Below, in pieces: positions 8,571 through 17,840 of a DNA stretch of 64,000 nt. Position numbers and translations under genes: made by a program. Each line of letters starts with the position of its first letter. The first letter of the stretch is position 1. The notes under the pieces are model-generated. The model ran no database searches. It saw only the letters and a list, made by a program, of their open reading frames with translations, and had not been told where the DNA came from. The DNA is taken from assembly GCF_029689925.1 (NCBI RefSeq), contig NZ_CP121445.1, positions 1,295,001 to 1,359,000 of the forward strand, written 5' to 3'. The DNA is from Anaerocolumna sp. AGMB13025. GTDB taxonomy: Bacteria > Bacillota > Clostridia > Lachnospirales > Lachnospiraceae.

Positions 8571-9203
8571 ATGCAGAAAATTATAGCAGTCATATTGGAT
8601 GAAAACAATCATATATCAGAGATGAAGGAAGCGAAGAAGTTGTCCGTATTTCATAAAACGGAGCAAAAATGGAGTTTGCTTCTGGAAGTTATGGTACCAG
8701 ATATCCTAAATGGCAGTATTGCAGACATCAGAGAAGGGCTTGGAAGGATTATTAAGGAACTGAAGGACTGTAGGATTATTGTGGGAAAGTCCATAACGGG
8801 TCTGGTTTATAATGTATTTAATGGAGCCGGCTTTATTATCTCAGAGCTTGAGGAATTTAATATACAGGTTCTGGATGAGTTATATTCCGACATCCAAAAA
8901 GAACTAGAGGCTGTCTATGCAGAGCAGGAAGCCGCAAAAATTCCCACTGCTCCGGTAGAAACGAAGGAAAAAGGCAATTATTTTTTTGATTTTAATTTAT
9001 TAAAACATTCGGATTTACCTTATACTTCTAAAAGTACCATATTACCCTTCTTAAACACCACCACCTTTCATCAGCTGGAAATCCTCTGCGATCATGTAAT
9101 GCCCTGGTTTGACCAGGAGATGAAAAAAAGAAACCTTACCTATACGGTTACTGACTTAACCGGCGGTATCTGCAGTATACTTGTAAAACCGGCCATGTTG
9201 TAA
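8571..9203 (+). CDS. AnfO-like protein (Fe-only nitrogenase accessory family)
   Basis: A 210-residue soluble protein. The pattern with W at residue 34, then LKDCRIIVGKSITGLVYNVF and AGFIISELEEF (about residues 63-98), fits the AnfO family (accessory protein of Fe-only nitrogenase; related orphans occur in clostridia). The C-terminal part, with HSDLPYTSKSTILPF and LTGGICSILVKP, is less familiar. No nitrogenase genes are in the window, so a nitrogenase role cannot be claimed. RBS gaaagaggcgg precedes ATG. Family assignment is by pattern recognition. Confidence 0.55.
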   Translation: MQKIIAVILDENNHISEMKEAKKLSVFHKTEQKWSLLLEVMVPDILNGSIADIREGLGRIIKELKDCRIIVGKSITGLVYNVFNGAGFIISELEEFNIQVLDELYSDIQKELEAVYAEQEAAKIPTAPVETKEKGNYFFDFNLLKHSDLPYTSKSTILPFLNTTTFHQLEILCDHVMPWFDQEMKKRNLTYTVTDLTGGICSILVKPAML

Positions 9204-9344
9204 ACCTTTGCCGGAGATTCATCGTATTTTTATTGTATCTGCTTCCCTGGTAAAAGTCTTCCACTTAATTCATGCATTCTGTAAGTATATTTTATTGGAT
9301 TAGTACATATTTACATAGTAAAGGTTAATGTGGTGGCTTAATGA

Positions 9345-11033
9345 ATGAATCCAGAGGAAAGATATAAGATTACCAGTAATGAATATGCTGATTTAATAGT
9401 ACAGGGATTTGATGCGGTTAATAATATGTTAAAGGATCCCGCCTCTACCATTATTTCTATAGAAGGCAGATTTGGTGTTACCTATATTCCGGTGGAGGAA
9501 ATGACTCCGGATAGTATGTTAAAATTCGGCCGTGCAGCCATTCCGCCTATATTCGGACTGTTATCTGACGTTAGTAAGGAAGCATCCGACATATATCAAC
9601 TAAGTGAGCCAGGGCTTGATTTAACGGGTCAGGGTGTTCTAATAGGATTTGTTGATACGGGAATTGATTATACCAACCCGGTATTTAGGAATCCTGATCA
9701 TACTACAAGAATTGTATCAATCTGGGATCAGACAATTGACAGCGAGAACTATCCCGAGAATTTATACTATGGAACAGAATATACCAGGGATCAGATTAAT
9801 GAAGCCCTCAACTCTTCGGATCCTTTTGCATTAGTACCAAGTACCGATACCATAGGTCATGGAACCATGGTGGCAGGGGTAGCCGCCGGAAGCTCTCTTT
9901 GGGAAAGTAATTTTGAAGGAGTAGCATCTGGTTCCGAACTGGTAGTGGTTAAATTAAAACAGGCGAAACCTTATTTGATGGAATTTTACAAAATACCGGA
10001 GTGGGCCATCGGTTATCAGGAAAATGATATCATGCTGGGAGTAAAATACCTTAGGGAGGTTGCCAGGCGGTTAAGCCGTCCTCTGGTAATCTGCCTTGGA
10101 CTTGGAACCAGTCAGGGAGCGCATGAAGGACAATGTATTTCCTGTAATTATTATGATGATATTAGCCGTGAAGTAGGTTATTCTGTCGTTGTAGCAGCCG
10201 GTAATGAAGGAAACCGCAGACATCATTTTTATGATGAAATAAGCCCTTACGACGAGCAGGGAATAGTTGAACTAAATATTGCGGAAAATGAAACAGGATT
10301 TGCTATGGAGTTATGGGGGTATGCACCTAATATCGTAGAAGCCGATATATATTCACCGGACAATACTTTGGTATTACATATTCCTCCAATTACTGTGGCA
10401 GGGGAAAGCCTGGCTGCCACATACCATGATACTACTATTTTGGTAGACAATATTTTAAGTGAAACAAGGACCGGTGATCAGTTTATATTTTTTCGCTTTC
10501 AGAATCCCCAGAGCGGTATCTGGCGGTTTAATATTTCAGGATATGGTGACATAAATGTCAGATATCATATCTGGTTACCAATTTATAATTACATTTTGGA
10601 CGATACCTTTTTCTTCAGATCGGATAACAATACAACGCTTTCCATGCCTGCAAATACGGAAAATGTAATTGCAGTTACAGCGTATAATCCGCTATATAAT
10701 AATCTGTTTTATTATTCCAGCATGGGATTTACAAAAGATAATAGATTTAAACCGGACATAGCAGCACCAGGAGTAGATATAACAGCACCCTTTACAGGTA
10801 ATACCTTTATAAAAGCAACGGGAACCAGCGTAGCAGCAGCATATACGGCAGGAGTAGCTGCTTTATTGTTGGAATGGGGAATAATAAAAGGGAATAGATC
10901 CGATATGAATAATATAATAATTCAAAGAATGCTGATTACTGGTGCCAATAGATTTCCGGAGTACGTTTATCCAAATCAGGAATGGGGTTATGGAATACTG
11001 GATATATATAATTCATTTAAGATTTTTCTATAA
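9345..11033 (+). CDS. S8 subtilisin-like protease, Csp (germination) type
   Basis: A 562-residue subtilase without signal peptide, resembling clostridial CspA/B/C proteins that activate the cortex hydrolase SleC during spore germination. The catalytic triad is complete: D104 in GFVDTGIDY, H172 in GHGTMVAG and S495 in TGTSVAAAYTAGVAALL. Length and the large insert between His and Ser (jelly-roll region, about residues 300-430) fit the Csp group. Residues 1-85 may be the prodomain. The RBS is poor. The next gene begins after the TPP riboswitch, so this is a separate transcript. Csp-like subtilases are numerous in clostridia, so a direct germination role is only likely. Confidence 0.85.
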   Translation: MNPEERYKITSNEYADLIVQGFDAVNNMLKDPASTIISIEGRFGVTYIPVEEMTPDSMLKFGRAAIPPIFGLLSDVSKEASDIYQLSEPGLDLTGQGVLIGFVDTGIDYTNPVFRNPDHTTRIVSIWDQTIDSENYPENLYYGTEYTRDQINEALNSSDPFALVPSTDTIGHGTMVAGVAAGSSLWESNFEGVASGSELVVVKLKQAKPYLMEFYKIPEWAIGYQENDIMLGVKYLREVARRLSRPLVICLGLGTSQGAHEGQCISCNYYDDISREVGYSVVVAAGNEGNRRHHFYDEISPYDEQGIVELNIAENETGFAMELWGYAPNIVEADIYSPDNTLVLHIPPITVAGESLAATYHDTTILVDNILSETRTGDQFIFFRFQNPQSGIWRFNISGYGDINVRYHIWLPIYNYILDDTFFFRSDNNTTLSMPANTENVIAVTAYNPLYNNLFYYSSMGFTKDNRFKPDIAAPGVDITAPFTGNTFIKATGTSVAAAYTAGVAALLLEWGIIKGNRSDMNNIIIQRMLITGANRFPEYVYPNQEWGYGILDIYNSFKIFL

Positions 11034-11086
11034 CGTTTTCTTCGTCTTATTATAATAGACGTTTACTTTCGTCTTATAATAATAGA

Positions 11087-11115
11087 TTGACACCTTTCTA
11101 AAAAATAGATATAAT
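11087..11115 (+). promoter_or_regulatory. Promoter of the thi operon
   Basis: TTGACA (11087-11092), a 17-nt spacer and TATAAT (11110-11115) give a consensus sigma-A promoter directly upstream of the TPP riboswitch. Just before it, CGTCTTATTATAATAGACG (11043-11061) is a small hairpin that may end the subtilase transcript. Confidence 0.85.
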
Positions 11116-11136
11116 GTAAAAAATTGAATAATTTTT

Positions 11137-11213
11137 CGGGAGCTTGTGTGCAGGCTGAGAGGAAACAATAGTTTCGACCGTACCTGATTTGGATAATGCC
11201 AACGTAGGGAATA
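11137..11213 (+). promoter_or_regulatory. TPP riboswitch (THI element)
   Basis: The conserved THI box is present: CGGGAGCTTGTGTGCAGG, GCTGAGAGG, then CCTGATTTGGATAATGCC and AACGTAGGGAA. It precedes a complete block of thiamine genes and should switch them off when thiamine pyrophosphate is bound. Confidence 0.96.
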
Positions 11214-11231
11214 ACATGAATGTAAATTTTA

Positions 11232-11276
11232 TGGGATATACCTGTTTTGTTGGTATGTCTCATTTTTTATTTTTAC
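11232..11276 (+). terminator. Riboswitch expression-platform terminator
   Basis: GGGATATACC (11232-11241) pairs with GGTATGTCTC (11251-11260, with G-U pairs), followed by a T-rich run. It lies between the TPP aptamer and thiW, so TPP probably acts by transcription termination. Confidence 0.7.
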
Positions 11277-11341
11277 AGGATGACCTTTGTTCCGCAGCAG
11301 TAGGAACACACAGCCCCATAGTAGTGAAAGGATGGTAAAAA

Positions 11342-11842
11342 ATGAAACCTCTAAGAAAATTAACGTTAGCTGGAGTATTAATTGCGGTGGGAGTGGTGTG
11401 TTCACCCTTTTACATACCTTTGGGAATAGCCAAATGTTTTCCAATCCAGCACTTTATCAATGTTTTGGCAGGAGTTTTGCTGGGACCTTTTTATTCCGTC
11501 AGTATGGCCTTTTGTACCTCACTGATCCGGGTTATGCTTGGAACCGGAAGCCTGCTTGCTTTTCCAGGCAGCATGGTGGGGGCATTATTAAGCGGTGTAT
11601 TGTATCAATTCACAAAAAAAACCATATTTGCTTTTGCCGGAGAAGTTGTAGGAACCGGCATTCTGGGGTCTGTTATAGCCGCATGGATGGCAACCTCACT
11701 GTTGTCTGCTAAGACAGCAGTATTTGGGCTTGTCGTTCCGTTTGGTGTAAGTACCCTGGTGGGAGCAGCGATATCCTTATTATTTATCAGGGTTTTTAAA
11801 AAGACAGGCATAATACAATATTACAGTATGGAGGAAAAATAA
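11342..11842 (+). CDS. thiW: ThiW, thiazole-specific ECF transporter S component
   Basis: A 166-residue integral membrane protein with about five hydrophobic segments. Features such as [33 protein letters not shown] and [20 protein letters not shown] match ThiW, the substrate-binding subunit of energy-coupling-factor transporters for the thiazole moiety of thiamine. It is first in the TPP-regulated operon. The general ECF module (EcfA/A'/T) must be elsewhere. A thiazole importer fits the downstream ThiM kinase. RBS tgaaaggatggtaaaaa precedes ATG. Confidence 0.9.
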   Translation: MKPLRKLTLAGVLIAVGVVCSPFYIPLGIAKCFPIQHFINVLAGVLLGPFYSVSMAFCTSLIRVMLGTGSLLAFPGSMVGALLSGVLYQFTKKTIFAFAGEVVGTGILGSVIAAWMATSLLSAKTAVFGLVVPFGVSTLVGAAISLLFIRVFKKTGIIQYYSMEEK

Positions 11843-11843
11843 A

Positions 11844-13151
11844 ATGCAGTATAAAACGCAGATGGAAGCAGCCAGAAACAATATAATTACAAAGGAAATG
11901 CAAGTGGTGGCAGAAAAAGAGAAGATAGACCCTGAAAAATTAAGGGAGCGAATTGCCAGAGGTCAGATTGTAATTCCTGCCAATGTCAGACACACCTCCT
12001 TAAGTCCGGAAGGAATTGGAGAGGGACTTAAAACTAAAATCAATGTTAATCTTGGAGTATCCGGAGACTGTGCCGATTATACCAAAGAATTTGAAAAAGT
12101 AAAGCTGTCCGTTGAGCTTGGAGCGGAATCTATAATGGATTTAAGTAATTATGGCAAGACCAATACCTTCAGACAACAGCTTATTGAGTATTCAAAGGCT
12201 ATGATCGGCACGGTTCCGATGTATGATGCAATAGGATACCTGGAGAAGGACTTAATGGATATAACTGCAAGGGATTTTCTAAAAGTAGTAGAGGCTCATG
12301 CGAAACAGGGAGTGGATTTTATGACCATTCATGCCGGAATCAACCGCCGGGTAGTAGATAGTTTTAAAAAGACCAGACGTATTACCAATATTGTTTCCAG
12401 AGGCGGTTCCCTTTTATTTGCCTGGATGGAGATGACGGGCAATGAGAATCCTTTTTATGAGTATTATGAGGAAGTCCTTGGGATTCTTTATGAATATGAT
12501 GTTACCATCAGTCTCGGGGATGCCTTAAGACCGGGAAGTATTAACGACAGTACAGATGCCGGACAGATTGCGGAATTAATCGAGCTGGGCAATCTTACGA
12601 AACGTGCCTGGGAAAAAAATGTACAGGTGCTGGTGGAGGGTCCCGGTCATATGGCATTGAATGAAATTGCCGCCAATATGGCACTTGAAAAGAGACTTTG
12701 CCATGGGGCTCCATTTTATGTACTTGGACCTCTGGTAACGGATATTGCCCCGGGGTACGACCACATTACTTCTGCCATCGGAGGTGCCATAGCGGCTGCA
12801 AATGGAGCGGATTTCTTATGTTATGTAACACCTGCGGAGCATTTAAGGCTGCCGGATTTAAAGGATGTAAAGGAAGGTATTATAGCCTCCAAAATTGCGG
12901 CACATGCCGGGGACATTGCAAAAGGCATTCCTGGTGCCAGAGATCTGGATAATAAAATGAGTGATGCCAGAAGACGGATCGATTGGGAAGAAATGTTCAG
13001 TTATGCGATTGATTCCAAAAAGGCCAGGGAATATTTTGAAAGTACTCCTCCTGCAGAAAAAAACAGCTGCTCCATGTGCGGTAAAATGTGTGCCATGAGA
13101 ACTACCAACAAAATATTAAACGGTGAAAAAGTTGAGTTCTGTACCAAATAG
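11844..13151 (+). CDS. thiC: Phosphomethylpyrimidine synthase
   Basis: A radical-SAM enzyme that rearranges aminoimidazole ribotide into HMP phosphate in thiamine synthesis. The 435-residue length is that of the short bacterial ThiC lacking the N-terminal extension. The C-terminal [11 protein letters not shown] motif (about residues 411-421) supplies the three cysteines for the 4Fe-4S cluster. [10 protein letters not shown] and [13 protein letters not shown] are family signatures. It starts 2 nt after the thiW stop codon, with RBS atggaggaaaaataaa in the end of thiW, so the two are translationally close. Confidence 0.97.
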   Translation: MQYKTQMEAARNNIITKEMQVVAEKEKIDPEKLRERIARGQIVIPANVRHTSLSPEGIGEGLKTKINVNLGVSGDCADYTKEFEKVKLSVELGAESIMDLSNYGKTNTFRQQLIEYSKAMIGTVPMYDAIGYLEKDLMDITARDFLKVVEAHAKQGVDFMTIHAGINRRVVDSFKKTRRITNIVSRGGSLLFAWMEMTGNENPFYEYYEEVLGILYEYDVTISLGDALRPGSINDSTDAGQIAELIELGNLTKRAWEKNVQVLVEGPGHMALNEIAANMALEKRLCHGAPFYVLGPLVTDIAPGYDHITSAIGGAIAAANGADFLCYVTPAEHLRLPDLKDVKEGIIASKIAAHAGDIAKGIPGARDLDNKMSDARRRIDWEEMFSYAIDSKKAREYFESTPPAEKNSCSMCGKMCAMRTTNKILNGEKVEFCTK

Positions 13152-13268
13152 CAGAAATATTAGTTATGGTCTTCATATGGAATATGTTTGCAGGATTTCA
13201 CTAAATCCTATTAAGTTATTAAATCTTATAAAACTATTAAATCCTATCATAGAAAGAAAGGGAAAAAA

Positions 13269-14111
13269 ATGGAACACCTAAAAGAAATACTGGAAAATGT
13301 AAGGGAAAGTGCACCCCTTATACATAATATCACAAACTATGTGACGGTTAATGACTGTGCCAATATCCTGCTTGCCTGCGGAGCCTCTCCCATTATGGCA
13401 GATGATGGTAAGGAGGTGGAGGAAATAACCGCAATCTGTAATGGATTGGTCATAAATATTGGTACTTTAAATGAACGGACCGTTGAAGCCATGATAAAGG
13501 CCGGCAAAAAAGCCAATGAATTAAATCATCCGGTAATACTTGATCCGGTCGGAGCCGGGGCTTCTGCACTGCGTACCGAAACTACCAAACGATTATTACA
13601 AGAGATTAAATTTACGGCAATTAGAGGTAATATATCTGAAATCATGACAGTTTATAAGGGAAGCGGCAGTACAAAGGGTGTTGATGCAGACAGTGCCGAT
13701 AGAGTCACAGAGAATAATATTAAGGAAACCCTTCGGTTCGCAAAAGCTTTGTCGGAGGAAACCGGGGCAATTATAGCTATAACCGGAGCCATAGATATTG
13801 TTGCAGATGCAGAGCGTGCATATATTATCCGTAACGGTCATCCGATGATGAGTAAAATTACCGGCACTGGTTGTATGCTGACTGCCATAATGGGTGCCTT
13901 TCTGGCCGCCAATTCCGATCTGTTACTAAAAGCAGCGGCAGCCAGTGTATGTGCTATGGGCATCTGCGGAGAACTAGCCTATTTAAAGATAACGGAAACA
14001 AAAGGGGGCACTGCTTCCCTTAAGATGTATTTGATTGATTCCATGAGTGAGCTAACTGGTGATACCCTGGCTAACAGAGCTAGTATAACTGAGGTAACAG
14101 AGCTAGAATAA
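13269..14111 (+). CDS. thiM: Hydroxyethylthiazole kinase
   Basis: A 280-residue kinase that phosphorylates 5-(hydroxyethyl)-4-methylthiazole for salvage. Signatures include PLIHNITNYVTVNDCAN (about residues 16-32), LDPVGAGAS (about 95-103), GNISEI and the anion-hole motif KITGTGCMLTA (about 196-206). The RBS is agaaagaaagggaaaaaa. The last 15 codons run into a tandem repeat (see 14080-14216), so the C-terminus has probably been altered by repeat expansion. Confidence 0.95.
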   Translation: MEHLKEILENVRESAPLIHNITNYVTVNDCANILLACGASPIMADDGKEVEEITAICNGLVINIGTLNERTVEAMIKAGKKANELNHPVILDPVGAGASALRTETTKRLLQEIKFTAIRGNISEIMTVYKGSGSTKGVDADSADRVTENNIKETLRFAKALSEETGAIIAITGAIDIVADAERAYIIRNGHPMMSKITGTGCMLTAIMGAFLAANSDLLLKAAAASVCAMGICGELAYLKITETKGGTASLKMYLIDSMSELTGDTLANRASITEVTELE

Positions 14112-14216
14112 CAGAGCTAACAGAGCTAGTATAACTGAGGTAACAGAGCTAAAATAACTGAGAAAACAGATATAGATAACTGAGATAACAGAGATAATAT
14201 AACTGAGGCAACAAGA
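14080..14216 (+). repeat. Tandem repeats at the 3' end of thiM
   Basis: Units close to ATAACTGAGGTAACAGAGCT recur five to six times with small changes. They start inside the last codons of thiM and continue for about 100 nt beyond its stop, so the stop codon lies inside the repeat. Confidence 0.75.
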
Positions 14217-14266
14217 TAATATATAAGGTAAATGGATAGATTGCTTGTGCTAAGTAAAAGAAAGGA

Positions 14267-14327
14267 TACGATAAATAGAATGCATCTGCTATTTATCGTA
14301 GTGTTTGGGTGGAATGGTGAACGTTAA
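14267..14327 (+). promoter_or_regulatory. Hairpin and overlapping mini-ORF before thiE
   Basis: TACGATAAATAG (14267-14278) and CTATTTATCGTA (14289-14300) form a perfect 12-bp hairpin right before thiE. The good RBS (agaaaggatac) lies just upstream and serves an ATG at 14280 that opens a 15-codon frame (MHLLFIVVFGWNGER) ending at 14327, overlapping the thiE start in another frame. It could couple or restrain thiE translation. Confidence 0.5.
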
Positions 14328-14976
14328 TAAACAGGACATGCTTTTATATGTAGTTACGGACAGAACCTGGCTGGGGGAGCACAGTCTGGCAGATCAGGTG
14401 GAGGAGAGTATCAGGGGAGGAGCAACTTTTATACAGCTAAGGGAAAAGAATCTTTTGTCCATGGAGTTCCTTAGAGAAGCGAAAGAAATAAAGGCGGTAA
14501 CAGACCGGTATCATATACCATTTATCATTAATGATGATGTGGAAGTAGCACTTAAAGCTGGTGCGGATGGTGTTCATATCGGACAGGGGGATGAGGATTT
14601 TAAGTCGGTAAGAGAGAAGTTAGGGAAGGGAAAAGTGATCGGTTTATCGGTACATACGGTTGAAGAAGCCATCAGGGCAGAAGAACTGGGAGCAGATTAT
14701 ATTGGTGTAGGTTCAGTATTTACCACCACCACAAAAGCTGATGCAGCCCCTGTGGCCTTTGATACCCTGAAAAGCATCTGTGACGCTGTCAGTATACCAG
14801 TAGTTGCTATAGGCGGAATATCAAAGGAGAATATCCTTAAGCTTTCCGGCAGCGGCGTGGATGGAGTGGCGGTTATATCTGCTATCTTTGCACAGCAGGA
14901 ACCCTTGAAAGCGGCAAAAGAGCTGTTAGAGCTTTCCAGACAAATGATTAAAGGCAGCAGCAGGAGCTATATATGA
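14314..14976 (+). CDS. thiE: Thiamine-phosphate synthase
   Basis: Joins HMP pyrophosphate and thiazole phosphate to give thiamine phosphate. About 220 residues, a TIM barrel with LYVVTDR, GGATFIQLREKN (about residues 32-43), FIINDDVEVALKAGADGVHIGQGD (in two halves around 70-95), GLSVHT and IGVGSVF.TTTK, PVVAIGGI. A TTG at 14305, the ATG at 14314 and the GTG at 14317 are all possible starts; ATG 14314 is chosen because it follows GGGTGG closely. Its last bases overlap the thiD start by 4 nt (ATGA), showing translational coupling. Confidence 0.94.
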   Translation: MVNVNKQDMLLYVVTDRTWLGEHSLADQVEESIRGGATFIQLREKNLLSMEFLREAKEIKAVTDRYHIPFIINDDVEVALKAGADGVHIGQGDEDFKSVREKLGKGKVIGLSVHTVEEAIRAEELGADYIGVGSVFTTTTKADAAPVAFDTLKSICDAVSIPVVAIGGISKENILKLSGSGVDGVAVISAIFAQQEPLKAAKELLELSRQMIKGSSRSYI

Positions 14977-15755
14977 AAAAAATTCTGACAATTGCCGGCT
15001 CGGACTGCAGCGGCGGTGCAGGTATCCAGGCAGATATTAAAACCATAACCGCCCATAAGATGTATGCCATGAGTGTAATTACCGCTCTTACCGCCCAGAA
15101 TACCACTGGTGTTTATGGTGTGTTTGAGGTACCAAAAGATTTTGTGATACAACAGCTAGAGGCTGTATTTACTGATATTTATCCGGATGCCGTTAAAATC
15201 GGAATGGTCTCAAGCGAAGCTATCATCAATACCCTTGCAGATAAATTAAAGGAATATAAAGCAGATAATATCATAGTAGACCCGGTTATGATATCGACCA
15301 GCGGCAGCAGGCTTCTTAAGGAGGGGGCGGTCCAGTCCCTTATAACTAAGCTGATGCCCCTGGCTAACCTCATAACGCCTAATCTTGCCGAAGCTGAAAG
15401 TTTGTGTGGGTTTTCAATACAGAATAAAGAGGATATGCTAAAAGGTGCGGCAAAATTATCGGAATGGTTTCAGGCAGATATCCTAATAAAAGGAGGGCAT
15501 TTAAAAGATTGCAGTGATGATCTTTTGTATACTAAAAGGGAATTTCATTGGTTTGAACAAAGTAAAGTGGATACTTTAAATACCCACGGTACGGGCTGTA
15601 CCCTTTCGTCTGCTATTGCCTGCAATCTGGCTGCCGGATTGGATATGCAAAGCAGCATCAGGTCGGCAAAAGAGTATATTACAGGGGCATTAAAAGCAGG
15701 ATTGAATCTGGGAAAAGGAAATGGTCCCTTGAATCATTGCTGGAAACAAAAATAA
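14973..15755 (+). CDS. thiD: Hydroxymethylpyrimidine/phosphomethylpyrimidine kinase
   Basis: Phosphorylates HMP and HMP phosphate, feeding ThiE. A 260-residue ribokinase-fold protein with TIAGSDCSGGAGIQADIKT (about 6-24), TALTAQNT, VDPVMISTSG and the C-terminal THGTGCTLSSAIACNLAAG (about 205-223) including the catalytic Asp-free GTGC anion hole typical of ThiD (the usual form is GTGCTLSSAI). It ends the operon, which lacks thiG/thiS/thiH; the thiazole half must be imported (ThiW) and salvaged (ThiM) or made from genes elsewhere. Confidence 0.95.
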   Translation: MKKILTIAGSDCSGGAGIQADIKTITAHKMYAMSVITALTAQNTTGVYGVFEVPKDFVIQQLEAVFTDIYPDAVKIGMVSSEAIINTLADKLKEYKADNIIVDPVMISTSGSRLLKEGAVQSLITKLMPLANLITPNLAEAESLCGFSIQNKEDMLKGAAKLSEWFQADILIKGGHLKDCSDDLLYTKREFHWFEQSKVDTLNTHGTGCTLSSAIACNLAAGLDMQSSIRSAKEYITGALKAGLNLGKGNGPLNHCWKQK

Positions 15756-15871
15756 TTGTAATATTTTAAGCAGAAAGGGCATAAAAACCTGCACAATAAT
15801 TTCCTAAACCGAATAAACTGAAATGAGAATAAGGATTTGAGCAATCCAAGGTATGTTTTACAGGAGATTAT

Positions 15872-17656
15872 ATGGATTATAACAATTATGGCAGCCCAGC
15901 CGTAACAGGTGTAGGAATACCTTATGATGATATTAATTGGTACGATGTAGAAGGTCAGCCATTTGGCGCAGCTTCTCAATTTAATTTAACAGTTCTTAAC
16001 GATGCCAATAACATTATCGATGTGGAAGGGCCAATGGCAGTCGGAGGCAGTTTCTACAGTCCAAGGGGATTAAGTGTAGGTTTTGAGAGAGATTCGAGGA
16101 ACCAGGTCAGATATTCCCCGGATTTAGTAAGATTTTTAGTTGGCGGTAATGTAGCCATGGAAGGTCCACTGGTCGTTGTCGGTCATGTGGTTGTTGGCGG
16201 AAGTTTTCATGCTGCGAAAGGAAGCACCTATTTAATTGGTAAAGACAATACTGCGAATCAGGAGCAGGAATTAAATTACTTATATCAGGCTAGCGGAGGA
16301 AGCAGATATTGGACTATCAGTGACAAAGGAGATCATTATGTGATACCAAGTTATGACGTTTTGCGTTATATTCCGGCCTCCAGAATTGGTGCGGATCTTC
16401 CGGCTTTTTTCCAGAATGCAAGACAGAGTATGGATGCATATATGGACTGTATAGAAGCACTTCCGGTTAATGGAACTATAGTAGATAATATACACGAATG
16501 GATACTACGCGGGAATGATCCGCATCAGAATGTTTTTTTAGTAGATGTTCGTCCGAATGGCCTGATTAATAAAGGGTTACGAGCTGAAGTACCTGCTGGC
16601 AGTCTGGTTATCGTGCGGCTTAGAACAGGAAATAATGCACATTTGCAATATGGGCTCTATGGTGAAGAGAGAAGAGCCGGTCAGACACTTTATGTTTTTG
16701 AGGATGCAACAAATATTTATATGGAAAAATCCTCTGATATCTGGGGCAGTATCCTGGCACCTCAGGCTATGTTCCATGGACATCAGACAGGTGGTCATGT
16801 AAGTGGTAACGCAGCCCTTGGTTCCTTTGCGGTTAATGCTAACAGTGGTTTTGAATTTCACCTTTTTCCATTTGTAGGTGGTTTGGTATGTGAAGAAACA
16901 CCGGCAGTATCTCCGGCACCACCGACTCCGCCGCCACCGGCACCAACAGCACCGCCAAGACCGACGCCACCGCCACCGGCACCAACAGCGCCGCCAAGAC
17001 CGACGCCACCGCCACCGGCACCAACAGCGCCGCCAAGACCGACACCACCACCGCCGGCACCACCAAGACCGACACCACCGCCACCGGCACCACCAGCACC
17101 ACCAAGACCGACGCCACCACCACCGGCGCCACCAGCACCACCAAGACCGACACCACCGCCACCGGCACCACCAGCACCGCCAAGACCGACGCCACCACCA
17201 CCGGCGCCACCAGCACCGCCAAGACCAACGCCACCACCGACTTGTCCGGAATGTCCTACATGCCCGGCATGTCCGGCATGTCCCGAATGTCCGGAACCTT
17301 CCACTGACTTTATTGTTTACCCTGTACCATTTCCAGTTCCTATAGAAGAAGAACCAGGGTGTTCTCTAAAGCCGGAATGTAAAATAAAACCTGGAGTCAT
17401 CATTGGCTGTATCTGGGGATGCCTTTGCTGTAAACCCCATGAATGGGAAGTAAGACTCTATAAAGTATGCAATGATACGAAAACGTTACTATACTGCCAA
17501 AAGATAATCGGTTATGGCTGCTTTCAATTCAAAGTACCCTTTGAAGGCTGCTATTCCTTAATGGTATGTCCTGCAGGTAACTATAAACTGGCAGGAAATT
17601 GTAAGCCTATTGTATCTTTAAAGAATATAGGAGTAGCTAATTTTATACTTGATTAA
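15872..17656 (+). CDS. Choice-of-anchor-A domain protein with proline-rich repeats and Cys-rich tail
   Basis: A 594-residue protein with three parts. Residues about 30-340 match the choice-of-anchor A (adhesin-like beta) domain: NVEGPMAVGGSFYSP-like strand turns, GPLVVVGHVVVGGSF, and WGSILAPQAMFHGHQTGGHVSG. Residues about 348-455 are a repeat of PPPPAP(A/T)APPRPT blocks. Then CPECPTCPACPACPECPEP and a Cys-rich C-terminal domain (about 490-594, including WGCLCCKPHEWEVRLYKVC). No signal peptide is present at MDYNNYGSPAV. A spore coat or exosporium role would explain export-free assembly and the cysteines, but that is inference. RBS acaggagattat is good. Long stretches of CCACCGCCA make the coding DNA locally GC-rich. 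Confidence 0.75.
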   Translation: MDYNNYGSPAVTGVGIPYDDINWYDVEGQPFGAASQFNLTVLNDANNIIDVEGPMAVGGSFYSPRGLSVGFERDSRNQVRYSPDLVRFLVGGNVAMEGPLVVVGHVVVGGSFHAAKGSTYLIGKDNTANQEQELNYLYQASGGSRYWTISDKGDHYVIPSYDVLRYIPASRIGADLPAFFQNARQSMDAYMDCIEALPVNGTIVDNIHEWILRGNDPHQNVFLVDVRPNGLINKGLRAEVPAGSLVIVRLRTGNNAHLQYGLYGEERRAGQTLYVFEDATNIYMEKSSDIWGSILAPQAMFHGHQTGGHVSGNAALGSFAVNANSGFEFHLFPFVGGLVCEETPAVSPAPPTPPPPAPTAPPRPTPPPPAPTAPPRPTPPPPAPTAPPRPTPPPPAPPRPTPPPPAPPAPPRPTPPPPAPPAPPRPTPPPPAPPAPPRPTPPPPAPPAPPRPTPPPTCPECPTCPACPACPECPEPSTDFIVYPVPFPVPIEEEPGCSLKPECKIKPGVIIGCIWGCLCCKPHEWEVRLYKVCNDTKTLLYCQKIIGYGCFQFKVPFEGCYSLMVCPAGNYKLAGNCKPIVSLKNIGVANFILD

Positions 17657-17659
17657 ATA

Positions 17660-17775
17660 AAAAAGGATTGCAGACAGGTAATCTAAATTGGTCAAACTTA
17701 ACAGCGCGGCTATTATGAGGAGGCGGTTACGTAAGGAACCAATCTGGGTTAATTGGTTGCAGTCCTTTTTCTTTT
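17660..17775 (+). terminator. Extended terminator after the Pro-rich gene
   Basis: AAAAAGGATTGCA (17660-17672) pairs with TGCAGTCCTTTTT (17758-17770), closing about 85 nt of internal sequence that includes GGTTACGTAAGGAACC. A T-rich tail follows. The long enclosed insert is unusual for a simple terminator. Confidence 0.55.
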
Positions 17776-17840
17776 CATTAATTAAGGATAATTCATTAAC
17801 AACAACTGTCAATATCAGCCCAAAGCTAGAAGTGCATAAC

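Noticed and set aside
16858-17304. Glycine-rich frame (GGVGLGGAGG) on the minus strand and His/Arg-rich frame on the plus strand
   Set aside because: They are frame shadows of the proline-repeat DNA of the choice-of-anchor gene.
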